Shown: positions 45,073 to 54,818 of the stretch, one piece after another
Layout of the letters: every line of letters begins with the position of its first letter
Position numbering within the stretch: position 1 is the stretch's first letter
From: Agrobacterium larrymoorei
GTDB taxonomy: Bacteria; Pseudomonadota; Alphaproteobacteria; Rhizobiales; Rhizobiaceae
Length of the DNA: 64,000 nucleotides
Assembly: GCF_030819275.1 (NCBI RefSeq)
Contig: NZ_JAUTBL010000001.1
Location: 124,001 to 188,000 of the forward strand
Direction of reading: 5' to 3'
Translations under genes and position numbers: made by a program
The notes under the pieces: generated by a model
What the model saw: the letters and a program-made list of their open reading frames with translations, nothing else
Database searches by the model: none
Told to the model about the DNA's origin: nothing

Positions 45073-46085
45073 GAGCAGCCCCCCTCACCGCGCCGACAGT
45101 CTCAAGATGGGCGTTGCTGGTGCCCCTGGCCGGATTGACACTGGTTTTGGCTCTCTTACACCTTTCCATCGGCGCAAGGGGAATGCCCCCTTCCGTCGTG
45201 CTCGACACCCTCTTTTCCTTCGATCCCGCCAACTTCAATCATCGAATTCTCTTTAGTTTACGGCTGCCACGTCTATGCGCAGCGCTCCTAAGTGGCGCTG
45301 CGCTGGGCATCGCCGGCCTGCTGCTACAATCGCTTCTGCGCAATCCACTCGCGGAGCCCCATATTCTCGGCCTCAATGCCGGTGCCAGCCTTGCCGTGGT
45401 CGTGGCGACGGCTCTGCCTGCGGCGATCCAGCCGACCATAGTGGAGCGTCCGCTTCTGGCCGCTTGCGGCGGTGCCGTCGTCTTTGCCGCCGTCTTCGCT
45501 CTGTCTTCCGCCGGCAGACTTGGCATGACCGTAACAAAGCTGGTTTTCTGCGGTATAGCGCTTTCTGCACTCGCTTCGGCCCTGGTCTCGGCCATCCTAC
45601 TGCTTGATCAGGAGACGCTGGAGGCCGTTCGTTTCTGGCTTGTCGGTGATCTCGCGGGCGCGTCCTGGCAGCAGGTCATCACGGCCCTTCTACCGCTCGC
45701 CGTTGCTGGCGCCGTTGCACTGGTCATTGCTCCCCGTCTCGATGCTATGGCGCTGGGAGACGCGTCCGCGATCAGTCTCGGCGTGCCTCTCAAGACGACG
45801 CGGCTGGTCGGACTTGCTGCTGCGGCCCTCGCATCGGGAACCGCCGTTTCGACCGTTGGACCGATCGGCTTCGTGGGTCTCATCGTCCCCGGTTTAGCAA
45901 TAAGGCTTACCGGCGGACGGCATCTTCATGCCGTGATGCTGTCAGCCTTGGGTGGCGCCGCCCTGCTGGTCATGGCTGATATCGTCGCCCGCAGCATTTT
46001 GCCAGGCCGCGAAGTCGCGACAGGTATCATGACGGCGCTTGTCGGCGCTCCTGTGTTTCTCTTGATCGTGGCGCGGAGGCTGTGA
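45069..46085 (+). CDS. Iron-siderophore ABC permease (FecC/FecD family), first
   Basis: 338 residues, about nine helices, with the FecCD landmarks LRLPRLCAALLSGAALGIAG, NPLAEPHILG and GPIGFVGLIVPG. Starts at GTG overlapping the ATPase stop. Pairs with the next gene as the channel of the importer. Confidence 0.92.
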   Translation: MRAAPLTAPTVSRWALLVPLAGLTLVLALLHLSIGARGMPPSVVLDTLFSFDPANFNHRILFSLRLPRLCAALLSGAALGIAGLLLQSLLRNPLAEPHILGLNAGASLAVVVATALPAAIQPTIVERPLLAACGGAVVFAAVFALSSAGRLGMTVTKLVFCGIALSALASALVSAILLLDQETLEAVRFWLVGDLAGASWQQVITALLPLAVAGAVALVIAPRLDAMALGDASAISLGVPLKTTRLVGLAAAALASGTAVSTVGPIGFVGLIVPGLAIRLTGGRHLHAVMLSALGGAALLVMADIVARSILPGREVATGIMTALVGAPVFLLIVARRL

Positions 46086-47119
46086 TGGAGATCGTTTCAA
46101 ACTACGTATTTGTCCGAATTGGCACGTTCTCCGTGCGGTTCCATTTGCAGCGTTGCCTGATGAGCCTGGGGCTCGCCATCCTCTTGCTAGCTTGTGCCAT
46201 TGCGGCGCTCGCAATCGGCAGCGGGCACGCTGGCTTTGCAGATGCCCTCGTCTTCCTTACCGGAATGTCATCGCATACCTACGATGTCGTCGGCGACCTG
46301 CGCGCGCCTCGTGTCGCCATGGCGCTCGCTTGTGGCGCAATGCTTGGTCTATCGGGTGCGGCACTCCAGGCTCTGACCCGAAACGGGTTGGCGGATCCTG
46401 GCTTGCTCGGGGTGCGAGAAGGCGCGAGCCTCGCTGTGATCGTCACGATCCTCAGTTGGCCTGCCGCTCCGCTTTACCTCCGTCCGATCGTGGGCATGGC
46501 CGGCGGACTTACTGCCGCACTCTTCGCCATGTCGCTGGCGCGGTCACTTTCTCATATCCGGTTTATTCTCATCGGGATCGGCATGTCCTGGTTTCTCTCC
46601 GCCATCATCGCGCTGATACTGGTAAGCGCTGACATCGATAACGTGCAAGCCGCCATGATATGGATGGCAGGTAGCCTATCGGGTGTTCAGCCAACGCTGC
46701 TGCCGCTTGCCTGGACATGCCTCATTCTTGGAGGCGGTATGCTCCTTCTGACAGTCCGTGCTGCTGAGGCAAGTCTTTTGGGAGAGATCACGGCAATCGG
46801 CCTTGGCGTTCGAACCAACCGCTACAGGCTGATTGCGATTATAGCGTCCGTGCTAATGACGGCAGCCGCCGTTTCCTGCGCGGGCAGCCTTGGCTTTGTC
46901 GGACTGCTCGCACCGCATCTGAGCCGTTTCATCATCGGTGGCGGCCAGGCTGCACTGCTTTCCGGGAGCGCCTTGATCGGCGCCGGGCTGGTTCTTCTGG
47001 CGGACACGGTTGGTCGTACCGTGTTCGCCCCGGTTCAGATACCCGCTGGCATCGTCCTTTCCGTTCTGGGTGTTGTCCTGCTTGTCGGTCTGCTTTGGCA
47101 GCGACGGCACCATATTTGA
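46085..47119 (+). CDS. Iron-siderophore ABC permease (FecC/FecD family), second
   Basis: About 344 residues with FecCD blocks LRAPRVAMALACGAMLGLSG, NGLADPGLLG and GSLGFVGLLAPHLSR. The ATG overlaps the preceding TGA; an in-frame GTG one codon earlier is possible. Two distinct permeases mean a heterodimeric channel, unlike the fused FhuB at 59989. Confidence 0.92.
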   Translation: MEIVSNYVFVRIGTFSVRFHLQRCLMSLGLAILLLACAIAALAIGSGHAGFADALVFLTGMSSHTYDVVGDLRAPRVAMALACGAMLGLSGAALQALTRNGLADPGLLGVREGASLAVIVTILSWPAAPLYLRPIVGMAGGLTAALFAMSLARSLSHIRFILIGIGMSWFLSAIIALILVSADIDNVQAAMIWMAGSLSGVQPTLLPLAWTCLILGGGMLLLTVRAAEASLLGEITAIGLGVRTNRYRLIAIIASVLMTAAAVSCAGSLGFVGLLAPHLSRFIIGGGQAALLSGSALIGAGLVLLADTVGRTVFAPVQIPAGIVLSVLGVVLLVGLLWQRRHHI

Positions 47120-47132
47120 GGAGCTTTTCGCG

Positions 47133-48071
47133 ATGCGCGTCCTTATCCTGTGTGTCTTTCTGTTTCTGCCGCTCATGGCATCAGCGCAGCAAACAATCCG
47201 CTTCACCGACGACTTGGGGCGCAGCGTCGACGTGCCCGCACGGCCGCAGCGGATTGCCTCACTGCACGACATCGACGTCACCATTCCGCTCATCGAACTC
47301 GGCGTGATGCCCGCTGCAAGCCACGGCCGCATCGGTCCCGACGCCAAGCCTTATCTTCGCTCCGGCTCGCTTCTGACAGGCGTGGATTTCGACAATTCAA
47401 CGATCGCATTCATCGGGGCAAACGATATCGATCTCGAAAAACTGGCTGACATCAAACCCGATCTGATCGTGACAACAATTGGCCGGCCGACACCGATCGA
47501 GGCCCTGGAACGCATCGCTCCGACAGTTGCGCTGGACGCAGCAAAGTTCGGTGCCCAGCATGTCTATGCCAAGCTTGCCGCGCTGACAGGGACAGAACAA
47601 CGGCTGGAGGTTCTGGAGCGACGCTATCAAAGCGGGATCGCCGCCTTGAAGCAAGCCGCCGACACATCGGCAATAACCGTTTCGGTGTTCCAGCCGCTCA
47701 ACGGCAAGATCAACACATATCACACCTACCGCGCGCTTGGACGCGTGCTCCGTGACGCTGGTTTCCGGTTTCCTCCGATCATCGATGCAATTGCGGAAGG
47801 CCAACGGATCGAGATTAGCGCTGAACGCCTGCCGGAACTGGATGCCGATTTCATTTTTGATCCCTACCGAAGCGACACAGGTGGAGATTCGCAAAAAGAA
47901 ATCGCCGAAATGGAGAAGGTGCTGCCGGGATTTTGCGGGTTCTTGAAGGCATGCCGCGATGGTAGATATGTCATGGTCTCGCGCGAAGAGGCAATTTCCA
48001 ACAGCTACGCCGCGCTTTCACTCATGACTGCGATGGTGCAGGCAACGGTCGCGCCTCGCCCAGTCCCGTAA
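47133..48071 (+). CDS. Iron-siderophore periplasmic binding protein (FepB/FecB-like)
   Basis: About 312 residues. ATG 47133 has TGAGGAG 9 bp upstream and starts a signal peptide (MRVLILCVFLFLPLMASAQQ). The family opening TIRFTDDLGRSVDVPARPQRIASLHD and the DLEKLADIKPDLIVTT block are typical of ferric siderophore receptors in the periplasm. Completes receptor-ATPase-permease-permease-binding protein. Confidence 0.92.
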   Translation: MRVLILCVFLFLPLMASAQQTIRFTDDLGRSVDVPARPQRIASLHDIDVTIPLIELGVMPAASHGRIGPDAKPYLRSGSLLTGVDFDNSTIAFIGANDIDLEKLADIKPDLIVTTIGRPTPIEALERIAPTVALDAAKFGAQHVYAKLAALTGTEQRLEVLERRYQSGIAALKQAADTSAITVSVFQPLNGKINTYHTYRALGRVLRDAGFRFPPIIDAIAEGQRIEISAERLPELDADFIFDPYRSDTGGDSQKEIAEMEKVLPGFCGFLKACRDGRYVMVSREEAISNSYAALSLMTAMVQATVAPRPVP

Positions 48072-48116
48072 CCCATTGCGCCGCAATCAGCGGCAAAGCG
48101 ATATTTGGAGCCGGTC

Positions 48117-49016
48117 ATGGCAGACAGCACGCAGCGCATCCCCTACAGCCGTGGCCGGCGAAAGGACAAGTTTGCCGAGCGGCTCAAGAAGCGCCGTGCG
48201 ACACTCTCCCCAAGCCTGCTGACCGTGGCTGAGTATATCGACGGGCACAGACATGCTGTTCTTGGCAAGTCGGCACTGGAGATCGCCCGCGCAACAGGCA
48301 CGTCCGACGCCACCGTTATCCGCGCGATCCAAACGCTTGGTTTCGACGGGCTTATCGATTTGAAGGAGACACTTGCCGCTCATCTCGGCCAGACGGATTC
48401 TCCCTCGGAAAAAATGGCGGTAACGACCGCCGAGCTTCGTCGGAGTGCCGATGCCGCTATAGACTTCGCAATCGAGGAGCAGCGAAGCGCCATGGAGGCT
48501 CTTGCTTCAGAGCCGAACCGCCGCGCATTCCGCCAGACGGTCAATCTGCTCGCAAACGCGCGGCGGATCGGGGTATTCGGAATAGGAGCTTCGGGGATTA
48601 TTGCTAATTACGCATCGAGATTATTCTCCCGCTCAGGCTATCCGTCTTACGCCTTAACAAGCACGGGCATTATGCTGGCAGAGCAGCTTCTGGAAATGAC
48701 ACCGGGTGATGTGGTCCTGGCGATGATGCATGGCCGATTGCATAATGAAAGCACGGCGATGCTGACCGAAGCCGAGAGATTGAAAGTTCCCGTTGCCTTT
48801 ATCGTAAGCAAGGCAGACAGCCCGCTTTTGAAGCATGCGACTGTGAGTATCGTCATACCTCGAAGCAAGGCAGAGCAAGTCGCATTACATGCTCCTCTCC
48901 TTACTTGCGTCGAAACCCTTATGCTGGCACTTGCCGCAAGAGATCCAGATCGAACCCTGCATTCTATCGACCGGCTTGTCGAAATTCGAGAGCAGGTGCG
49001 CCCAACAAAAAGATAG
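48117..49016 (+). CDS. RpiR/MurR-family transcriptional regulator
   Basis: About 299 residues: N-terminal HTH_6 (SALEIARATGTSDATVIRAIQTLGFDGL) and a SIS phosphosugar-binding domain (VFGIGASGIIANYASRLFSRSG, GDVVLAMMHGR). ATG 48117 has TTGGAG upstream; the gene follows the siderophore binding protein by 45 bp, so it is likely cotranscribed. An RpiR protein within a siderophore operon suggests control by a sugar-like or siderophore-derived ligand. It is a candidate for binding the TGACT-N5-AGTCA motif at 44047 and 44194. Confidence 0.9.
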   Translation: MADSTQRIPYSRGRRKDKFAERLKKRRATLSPSLLTVAEYIDGHRHAVLGKSALEIARATGTSDATVIRAIQTLGFDGLIDLKETLAAHLGQTDSPSEKMAVTTAELRRSADAAIDFAIEEQRSAMEALASEPNRRAFRQTVNLLANARRIGVFGIGASGIIANYASRLFSRSGYPSYALTSTGIMLAEQLLEMTPGDVVLAMMHGRLHNESTAMLTEAERLKVPVAFIVSKADSPLLKHATVSIVIPRSKAEQVALHAPLLTCVETLMLALAARDPDRTLHSIDRLVEIREQVRPTKR

Positions 49017-49153
49017 CTGGTTAAAACAGCCGTGGCGGTGCCTAAGCCACCCTCTCACCCCGCATTACCATTGAAGAAGCCACCGATCCTAGATCGCCTC
49101 CTCAATAGTAGAGAGCGCAAGAGCGCGACTGACGGTATCGGCAGCTCTACGTG

Positions 49154-50563
49154 TTAAGCTGCTTTTTCAGCTTCATCCGAAGACGAAAGTGACTCTCGCG
49201 AAACCGGCATGGCGGCACAAACACTCAAGGGCGTTCTTGCCACGGCACGTTCAAGGGCGCTGATGCAGATTGGATCATGGGAGAGGCCTGCTCCATCCCA
49301 GAGTATCGAGAACGCTTCCTGCAGCGACATCGCCTGCCGGTAAGGCCGATCAGCCGTCAGGGCATCGAAGACATCGGCGGTGGATACGATCCGAACTTCC
49401 ATTGGTATCTGGTCTGCGCTTAAGCCCCTTGGGTACCCTTTACCGTCTAGACGCTCGTGATGCGCGCCTCCGATCAGTGCAGCGTTGGCGAACGCTCCAA
49501 TTGCGGAAAGGATCTGCTCTGAAAATTCCGAATGTCGCTTCATCTGGCGCCATTCTTCATCATCAAGTTTCCCAGCCTTGTCCAAGACACTGTTGCTCAC
49601 ACCAAGTTTGCCGATGTCATGCAGCAAAGCGGCTCTTTTCAAAACGCGGCGCGTTTCGATATCGATTTGCATTTCCTCTGCGATAAGATCGGTATAAAGC
49701 GCAACGCGCTCGCTGTGGCCCGATGTGTAAGGACTTTTGGCATCGATCACCTTCGCAAAACCAGCGGCGATATCATCGAGATAATCATCATCGGCCAAAA
49801 CACCGTGCTGCCCCGGTTCGGAAGCGAGAACAATTCTCTCCAGGTCGGGCGAGGTCAGTTCCCTCCAAAATTCTCGTCGCGACGCGATCCTTTCAAAGAC
49901 GTCAACGAGAGCCGGATCGAACCAATCGCCCTTGCGCTTGGCGATTTCCTCCAGAGCGGCCTGCGAGCCACCGCTGGCCTGGAAGACATCGATCACCTGC
50001 GCTAAGAGTGCTATCCTCGAGAAAAGCGGGATTTCCTTTCCGGCAAATCCACTCGGTTTGCCGCGCCCGCTCCAATGCTCATCCAAACCGATGATGCCTT
50101 CGGCAACTTTTTCCGAAAATCGCATTTGTCGAGCAATTTCGGCACCGCGTTGACACCTCGTCTGCATGAGGGCAGTCGAAATCTCGCCCCCATTTTTAAG
50201 AATATTGAGCAGGCTGCGGAAACGTTCGGCAAGACCGGCCTTCGTTCCTGTGTGGCTGATGACGAACTTCAGAACCTGCCCCAAACTTCCATCGAGGAGC
50301 TTGAAGTCATTCTTGAAGCTGATGTCATCGGCCAAATAGAGTTCGCAGATGCGCGACGCGTTGCTGCTGCAGCCCAGATCTTTCAACAGAAGTGTGTAAT
50401 AGAGATCACGCAGCTCCGGGTCACTGAGGCCGATCTCTCTTCCTATGCTCGTTCCGATGTAACAGCAGCGAATACAATGTCCCTCTGGCTGCCCCTCTGT
50501 CATATCCAGCGCCTTGCTAAGGGCTTCGATAATCTCAGCCAAACGAATCTGCACCTGCGGCAT
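49154..50563 (-). CDS. HD-GYP phosphodiesterase with tandem HD modules, first degenerate
   Basis: 469 residues. The C-terminal module is a complete HD-GYP: H283, H315-D316 (LLHDIGKLG), H344, H368-H369, D373 with GKGYP (374-378) and D397. This should hydrolyse cyclic di-GMP. The first 200 residues look like a second, decayed HD-GYP unit: LLKDLG at the HD position, DEHWSGRGKPSGF at the HHE..DGKGYP position and IALLAQVIDVF after it. It has no receiver or membrane domain. It is convergent with the RpiR gene, and a GGDEF gene at 23531 is in the same window. ATG 50563 is clear. Confidence 0.9.
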   Translation of the reverse strand: MPQVQIRLAEIIEALSKALDMTEGQPEGHCIRCCYIGTSIGREIGLSDPELRDLYYTLLLKDLGCSSNASRICELYLADDISFKNDFKLLDGSLGQVLKFVISHTGTKAGLAERFRSLLNILKNGGEISTALMQTRCQRGAEIARQMRFSEKVAEGIIGLDEHWSGRGKPSGFAGKEIPLFSRIALLAQVIDVFQASGGSQAALEEIAKRKGDWFDPALVDVFERIASRREFWRELTSPDLERIVLASEPGQHGVLADDDYLDDIAAGFAKVIDAKSPYTSGHSERVALYTDLIAEEMQIDIETRRVLKRAALLHDIGKLGVSNSVLDKAGKLDDEEWRQMKRHSEFSEQILSAIGAFANAALIGGAHHERLDGKGYPRGLSADQIPMEVRIVSTADVFDALTADRPYRQAMSLQEAFSILWDGAGLSHDPICISALERAVARTPLSVCAAMPVSRESLSSSDEAEKAA

Positions 50564-50778
50564 AACTGATCCTCGATTGAGTTATGACGCTATCGAAAGA
50601 GTGTTTCTGAACACTTAGGAGCCCAAATTTTCGCAGTTGAAAATTTCTTTGGAGCGAATGATCCGCTTCACTGGCTGAGACGTGCTTCAAGTTCCGTATG
50701 GTTCATCTGGGCCCGCGATACGTTGAGATGGCATTTCGGGTCAGGATAGAAGAGGTGTTCGCACCACCCGCACACATT

Positions 50779-51054
50779 TTAAAAGAGCGCCTCATCACTT
50801 GGCCATCGCGGCCCAGGACCGAACCCCGTCGCAAGCCATGTTCCGCTGACATGCAGCGAAGCGGCAATCGTCTCCATATACGCGTGAGCCGGCTCGCTCC
50901 GGTCATTTTCCCAGGCGCTCCAAACCTCGCTGTCCACGCCGACCATCTTCGCAGCAGTGACGAGCGACAGCGCCGATGCATCGCGCGCCAATGAGATGCG
51001 GCCTCCGAGTGTGTCGTTATCGGTCAGCGCTCTGTGATTGGTTCTTCGTTCCAT
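50779..51054 (-). CDS. Small XRE-type helix-turn-helix protein
   Basis: 91 residues, an almost bare XRE/Cro domain: RISLARDASALSLVTAAKMVGVDSEVWSAWENDRSEPAHAYMETIAASLHV, with a short C-terminal tail (TWLATGFGPGPRW). The gene is 59 bp downstream of the quaternary-amine binding-protein gene in the same direction, so it may be the last gene of that operon and an autoregulator; it could equally be independent. Confidence 0.82.
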   Translation of the reverse strand: MERRTNHRALTDNDTLGGRISLARDASALSLVTAAKMVGVDSEVWSAWENDRSEPAHAYMETIAASLHVSGTWLATGFGPGPRWPSDEALF

Positions 51055-51113
51055 CCCCTACCCCCGATAATGAACCGGCCTCCTGGACTATCGTCTGAGA
51101 AGGCCGGATTGCA

Positions 51114-52013
51114 TCAGCTCTGTTCTCCAAGCCAGGCCTTAACCTGATCTGGATGGTCCTTGATGTATTTTTCGATCGCAGTCTCGTAAGAGGACTCCTG
51201 GGCTGTGAACATCGCCGCTTCCAAGTCGTTGAGCGGCAACTTCATGCGTGACAGAAACTCCGCAGCCTTGGGGTTTTCTTCCCTGAATGTCTTCGACGCG
51301 AGGATGTCGACATGCTCCGCCTGACCCAAGGATTCTTTCGGGTCTGTGAGATAGCGGAGCTTGTACTTTCCAAACATCCAGTGCGGGCTCCAGGACGTGG
51401 CGACGAACCACTTTTCACCCCTGATCGCCCGATCAACTGTCGTTAGCATGCCTGCTTCGCTGGAGATCTGCAGCTTGTATTGGTCAAGTTCATAGTCCTT
51501 GACCGCCTGTTGCGAAAGCCGCGTCAGGCCAGCACCGGGATCGATGCCCTGGATCGTATTCGACAGCTTTTTCTGAACCTCGGGTTTCTTAAGATCCTCG
51601 ATTGAGGCGATCTCGCCTTCTGGAATATAGGCTGGGACCACCCACCCTAGCTTCGCGCCTTCATAGACTGTGCCGAGGGTTTCGACCTTGTCCTTCACCT
51701 TCGCGAAATAATCAGCATGGGTTGCCGGCAACCACGCCATCATCATGGCATCGATGTCACCCCGGCTCACGCCCTGGTAAAGCGGTGCGACATCCGTCTG
51801 GACGAGTTTCACATTCTGGCCGAGTTTTTCCTTGATCAGCTTGGCGGCAAGTTTGGTGACGAACTCAGCGTCCGACCATGGGGCAAAGCCGAGCTTCACC
51901 GTTTTCGCATCTTGGGCGATAGTTGGCGTTGCCGAGCCAAAGAGCAAAGCGGCAGCAAACCCGATGGCGCCACCAAGGGCGGCCCGGCGGGTCGAGGAAA
52001 GTGTCTTGAACAT
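51114..52013 (-). CDS. Glycine betaine/choline-type solute-binding protein (ProX/OpuAC family)
   Basis: 299 residues with a signal peptide that includes twin Arg (STRRAALGGAIGFAAALLFG, cleavage near TIAQ). OpuAC family landmarks are KLGFAPWSDAEFVTKLAA, GDIDAMMMAWLPATHADYFAK, GIDPGAGL and a WSPHWMF aromatic box segment, the sort of Trp/Tyr pocket that holds a quaternary ammonium group. Third gene of the operon after the ATPase and permease. Confidence 0.9.
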   Translation of the reverse strand: MFKTLSSTRRAALGGAIGFAAALLFGSATPTIAQDAKTVKLGFAPWSDAEFVTKLAAKLIKEKLGQNVKLVQTDVAPLYQGVSRGDIDAMMMAWLPATHADYFAKVKDKVETLGTVYEGAKLGWVVPAYIPEGEIASIEDLKKPEVQKKLSNTIQGIDPGAGLTRLSQQAVKDYELDQYKLQISSEAGMLTTVDRAIRGEKWFVATSWSPHWMFGKYKLRYLTDPKESLGQAEHVDILASKTFREENPKAAEFLSRMKLPLNDLEAAMFTAQESSYETAIEKYIKDHPDQVKAWLGEQS

Positions 52014-52079
52014 ATGTTCTCCTTTTGGGAGGTTTGAATTTGCGGATTCAGCATCCGCATCGTTGGGCGGCGCAGGGCC

Positions 52080-52964
52080 TCAGGCTGTTGCCGGAGATAG
52101 TTCCTTACGCTCGCTCCTTCTCTTGAAAAGCACCGACCAAAATGCCGACTGGGGCTTTCCAAGACTTTGGGTAAGGCGATCCAGGATCACCGCGAGGATG
52201 ACGACGGCGAGACCACCTTCAAAACCGGTTCCCACATCGAGACGCTGTATGCCGGTGAGAACCGTGTTCCCAATGCCGCCTGCGCCAATCATGGATGCGA
52301 TGACGACCATGGAAAGCGACAGCATGATCGTCTGGTTGATCCCTGCCATAATCGACGGCATGGCGTTCGGCAGTTGCACCTTGAAGAGCAGCTGAGAGGA
52401 GGTGCAGCCAAAAGCATTTCCGGCTTCGATGAATTCGACATGCACTTGGCGAATACCAAGATTGGTAAGGCGCACCACCGGCGGCATGGCGAAAATTACG
52501 GTTGCGATAGCGCCAGGTACGGCGCCAAGCCCGAAAAACATTGCCGCTGGAATGAGATAGACGAATGCGGGCATGGTCTGCATCAAGTCGAGGATCGGTC
52601 TGACAATAGCGGCCACGGAATCCTTTCGCGCCATTGCAATCCCGAGCGGCAGTCCGGCAAGCATCGCCATGAGCGTCGAAGCTATAACGAGTGACAGCGT
52701 TTCCATCATTGCCGTCCATAGTCCCATGTGATCAACGAGCCAAAGCGCAAGGCCGGCGAGCAAACCAAAACCTGCGCCGACCCGCCAAAACGACAGGAAG
52801 ACGAAGATGAGAACACCCACAGGCATGGGAATGGCGGTTAGCGTGTCTTGGATGGTCCCTGTCACGAAGCCGATTACAGTGGCGACGAAGTCCAGGAACG
52901 GTGAAAAATTGTCCAAAACATAATTGACGACGGCATCGACGCCGTCCCCGATATCGAAGTTCAT
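52080..52964 (-). CDS. proW: Glycine betaine/proline-type ABC permease (ProW-like)
   Basis: About 294 residues. ATG 52964 has CGGAGAG 7 bp upstream (frame open to 53003 without such a site). An N-terminal amphipathic stretch with DAVVNYVLDNFSPFLD, then helices and the EAA-type loop (EFIEAGNAFGCTSSQLLFKVQLP) match ProW/OpuAB. Forms the channel for a compatible solute such as betaine, choline or proline betaine. Confidence 0.9.
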   Translation of the reverse strand: MNFDIGDGVDAVVNYVLDNFSPFLDFVATVIGFVTGTIQDTLTAIPMPVGVLIFVFLSFWRVGAGFGLLAGLALWLVDHMGLWTAMMETLSLVIASTLMAMLAGLPLGIAMARKDSVAAIVRPILDLMQTMPAFVYLIPAAMFFGLGAVPGAIATVIFAMPPVVRLTNLGIRQVHVEFIEAGNAFGCTSSQLLFKVQLPNAMPSIMAGINQTIMLSLSMVVIASMIGAGGIGNTVLTGIQRLDVGTGFEGGLAVVILAVILDRLTQSLGKPQSAFWSVLFKRRSERKELSPATA

Positions 52965-53006
52965 AATGTCTCTCCGGTTGTTGGCCGGTTGGGGGAAATG
53001 CAAAGA

Positions 53007-54239
53007 TCAGCTTGCGCGGTCGAGCGTTTCAAGCAGTGTCGATTTGCTGATGGAGCCGAGATAGTGCCTGGAGTGATCGATGACCGGAACCGGCCATGGG
53101 CTTGCGGCCACCCTTCCAAGGACGTTCGACAAAGGCTCGTCGGCAGGGATCGGTTCGATCTCCGATAGGAAAGCGGCGCGATAAGGGTCCGCATGTCCAG
53201 AGCGCATGTTTTCGACAAGCGTGGTTTGGCTGACGACGCCGTGGTAGGTTTTGTCACGGCCCAGAATGATCGCGTATTCGCGGTCAAATGTCTTCATTCG
53301 CTCAAGCGCGGCGGCAGCGGTCACACCCTGCCGATCAATGATCGTCACCTGCGTCTTCCGCGCGACGTCGCCCGCCTTGAAGACGTGGCTAACGTCGACG
53401 TTCCTGAAGAAGGAGCGGACGTAGTCGTTTGCCGGGTTCATGACAATTTCATCGGGCGTGCCGACTTGGATGACGTTGCCATTCTGCATGATGCAGATCC
53501 GATCACCGATACGCATTGCCTCATCGAGATCGTGGCTGACAAAAACGATGGTTCGGCTGTGCTCGGCCTGCAGGCGGACAAGTTCATCCTGCATCTCCGT
53601 GCGGATCAGTGGATCGAGAGCGGAGAACGCCTCATCCATAAGCAGGATTGTGGGCTCACTGGCGAGCGCGCGCGCCAGGCCAACGCGTTGTTTCATTCCG
53701 CCGGAAAGCTGATCAGGCATGCTGTCTGCGTAACCGGCAAGACCGACAGCTTCGAGCGCTGAGAGCGCCTTTGCTTTACGCTCGGCTTCTCCCATACCGG
53801 CAACCTCAAGTCCGAAGGCGGCATTGTTGAGCACTGTGCGGTTGGGCAGAAGCGCAAAGGACTGGAAGACCATGCTGATATCGCGCCTGCGAAGCTCAAT
53901 CAGGTCGCGACGGGACATCTTCGTTATGTCTTCGCCATCGATCTTGATTGAACCCGCCGTGGGCTCGATCAACCGGTTGAGCAGACGTAGGAGGGTGGAT
54001 TTGCCCGAGCCTGAAAGGCCCATGATAACGAAAATTTCGCCGGATTTGATATCGAAGCTGGCCTTGTTGACGCCAACGGAACATCCGGTAACGGAGTGGA
54101 TTTCAGATTTCGTCTTCCCGGCGCGAACCATGCCCAGCGCCTTATCGGTATCCTCACCGAATATCTTGTAGACGTTATTGAGACTGATTTTGGTCGAAAC
54201 CGGCAGAGCCAGTGCGTCATTTTCAGTTTGAGAATTCAT
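53007..54239 (-). CDS. proV: Glycine betaine/proline-type ABC ATPase with CBS domains (ProV-like)
   Basis: 410 residues: ProV-specific N-terminus (KIFGEDTDKALGMVRAGKTK), Walker A GLSGSGKST, signature LSGGMKQRVGLARAL, Walker B ILLMDEAFSALDP and, from about residue 290, tandem CBS domains that in OpuA sense ionic strength. First gene of the VWX operon; the order ATPase-permease-binding protein is standard. Confidence 0.93.
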   Translation of the reverse strand: MNSQTENDALALPVSTKISLNNVYKIFGEDTDKALGMVRAGKTKSEIHSVTGCSVGVNKASFDIKSGEIFVIMGLSGSGKSTLLRLLNRLIEPTAGSIKIDGEDITKMSRRDLIELRRRDISMVFQSFALLPNRTVLNNAAFGLEVAGMGEAERKAKALSALEAVGLAGYADSMPDQLSGGMKQRVGLARALASEPTILLMDEAFSALDPLIRTEMQDELVRLQAEHSRTIVFVSHDLDEAMRIGDRICIMQNGNVIQVGTPDEIVMNPANDYVRSFFRNVDVSHVFKAGDVARKTQVTIIDRQGVTAAAALERMKTFDREYAIILGRDKTYHGVVSQTTLVENMRSGHADPYRAAFLSEIEPIPADEPLSNVLGRVAASPWPVPVIDHSRHYLGSISKSTLLETLDRAS

Positions 54240-54818
54240 AAAATCAAATTAGCCCAGCATAGAGCGAGGGCATTCTCCTTCTTTGATAGCAATAGGGCCT
54301 GACAACCTCGCGGTTTAAGGACCAGGCGGCCCTCGATAGGGTAACAGCTTATTTGCGACATCGCAGCTAGCCGCAGCCTTGAGAAGAAGCCTTCAAAAAC
54401 TGCGATGGCGCCTTTGCATAATCACTCTTTAATCGAAATGAATATGCATGCTTGCGAGCTTCAAGCTCACCGATGGGTGTGTCCTACGGCGATTTTTTTC
54501 CAATGTCCATAAAAAAACCTCAAATTTTTTTCGTCCATCGGGCTAAAACTGGCGTTTGAAGGCCGCATCCGACAGAAGGATCAAGCCTGCCAAAGCTAAA
54601 AAAGCCTTGTGGTAAACTAGACGTGACCACCACATTTCGCCAGGAAACGCATCGACCTTGCTCGACCGATTTGCGACATCGCGGTATGTGGGCGCGCGCT
54701 TAGAACCTGGCAGCTGCTATGAGAGCGGTGGGGGTATTCCGCCTGGCTCAAAGCTGGCACCACCATATTTGCCGATCCTTCATTGTGCGCCCAAACGCCA
54801 AGAAGCATCTTCGAGGAT
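54240..54818. other. 579-bp non-coding stretch with a 14-bp direct repeat
   Basis: No open frame here has a ribosome site or recognisable similarity. A 14-bp direct repeat (ATTTGCGACATCGC) occurs at 54351-54364 and 54669-54682. The 54490-54530 part is AT-rich with T- and A-runs. The promoter of the ProV gene must be near the left end. I see no convincing sRNA structure. Confidence 0.5.

Noticed and set aside
49017..49153. Intrinsic terminator between the RpiR and HD-GYP genes
   Set aside because: Only a 5-bp stem (GTGGC/GCCAC) with a 9-nt loop and no T-run; too weak to annotate.
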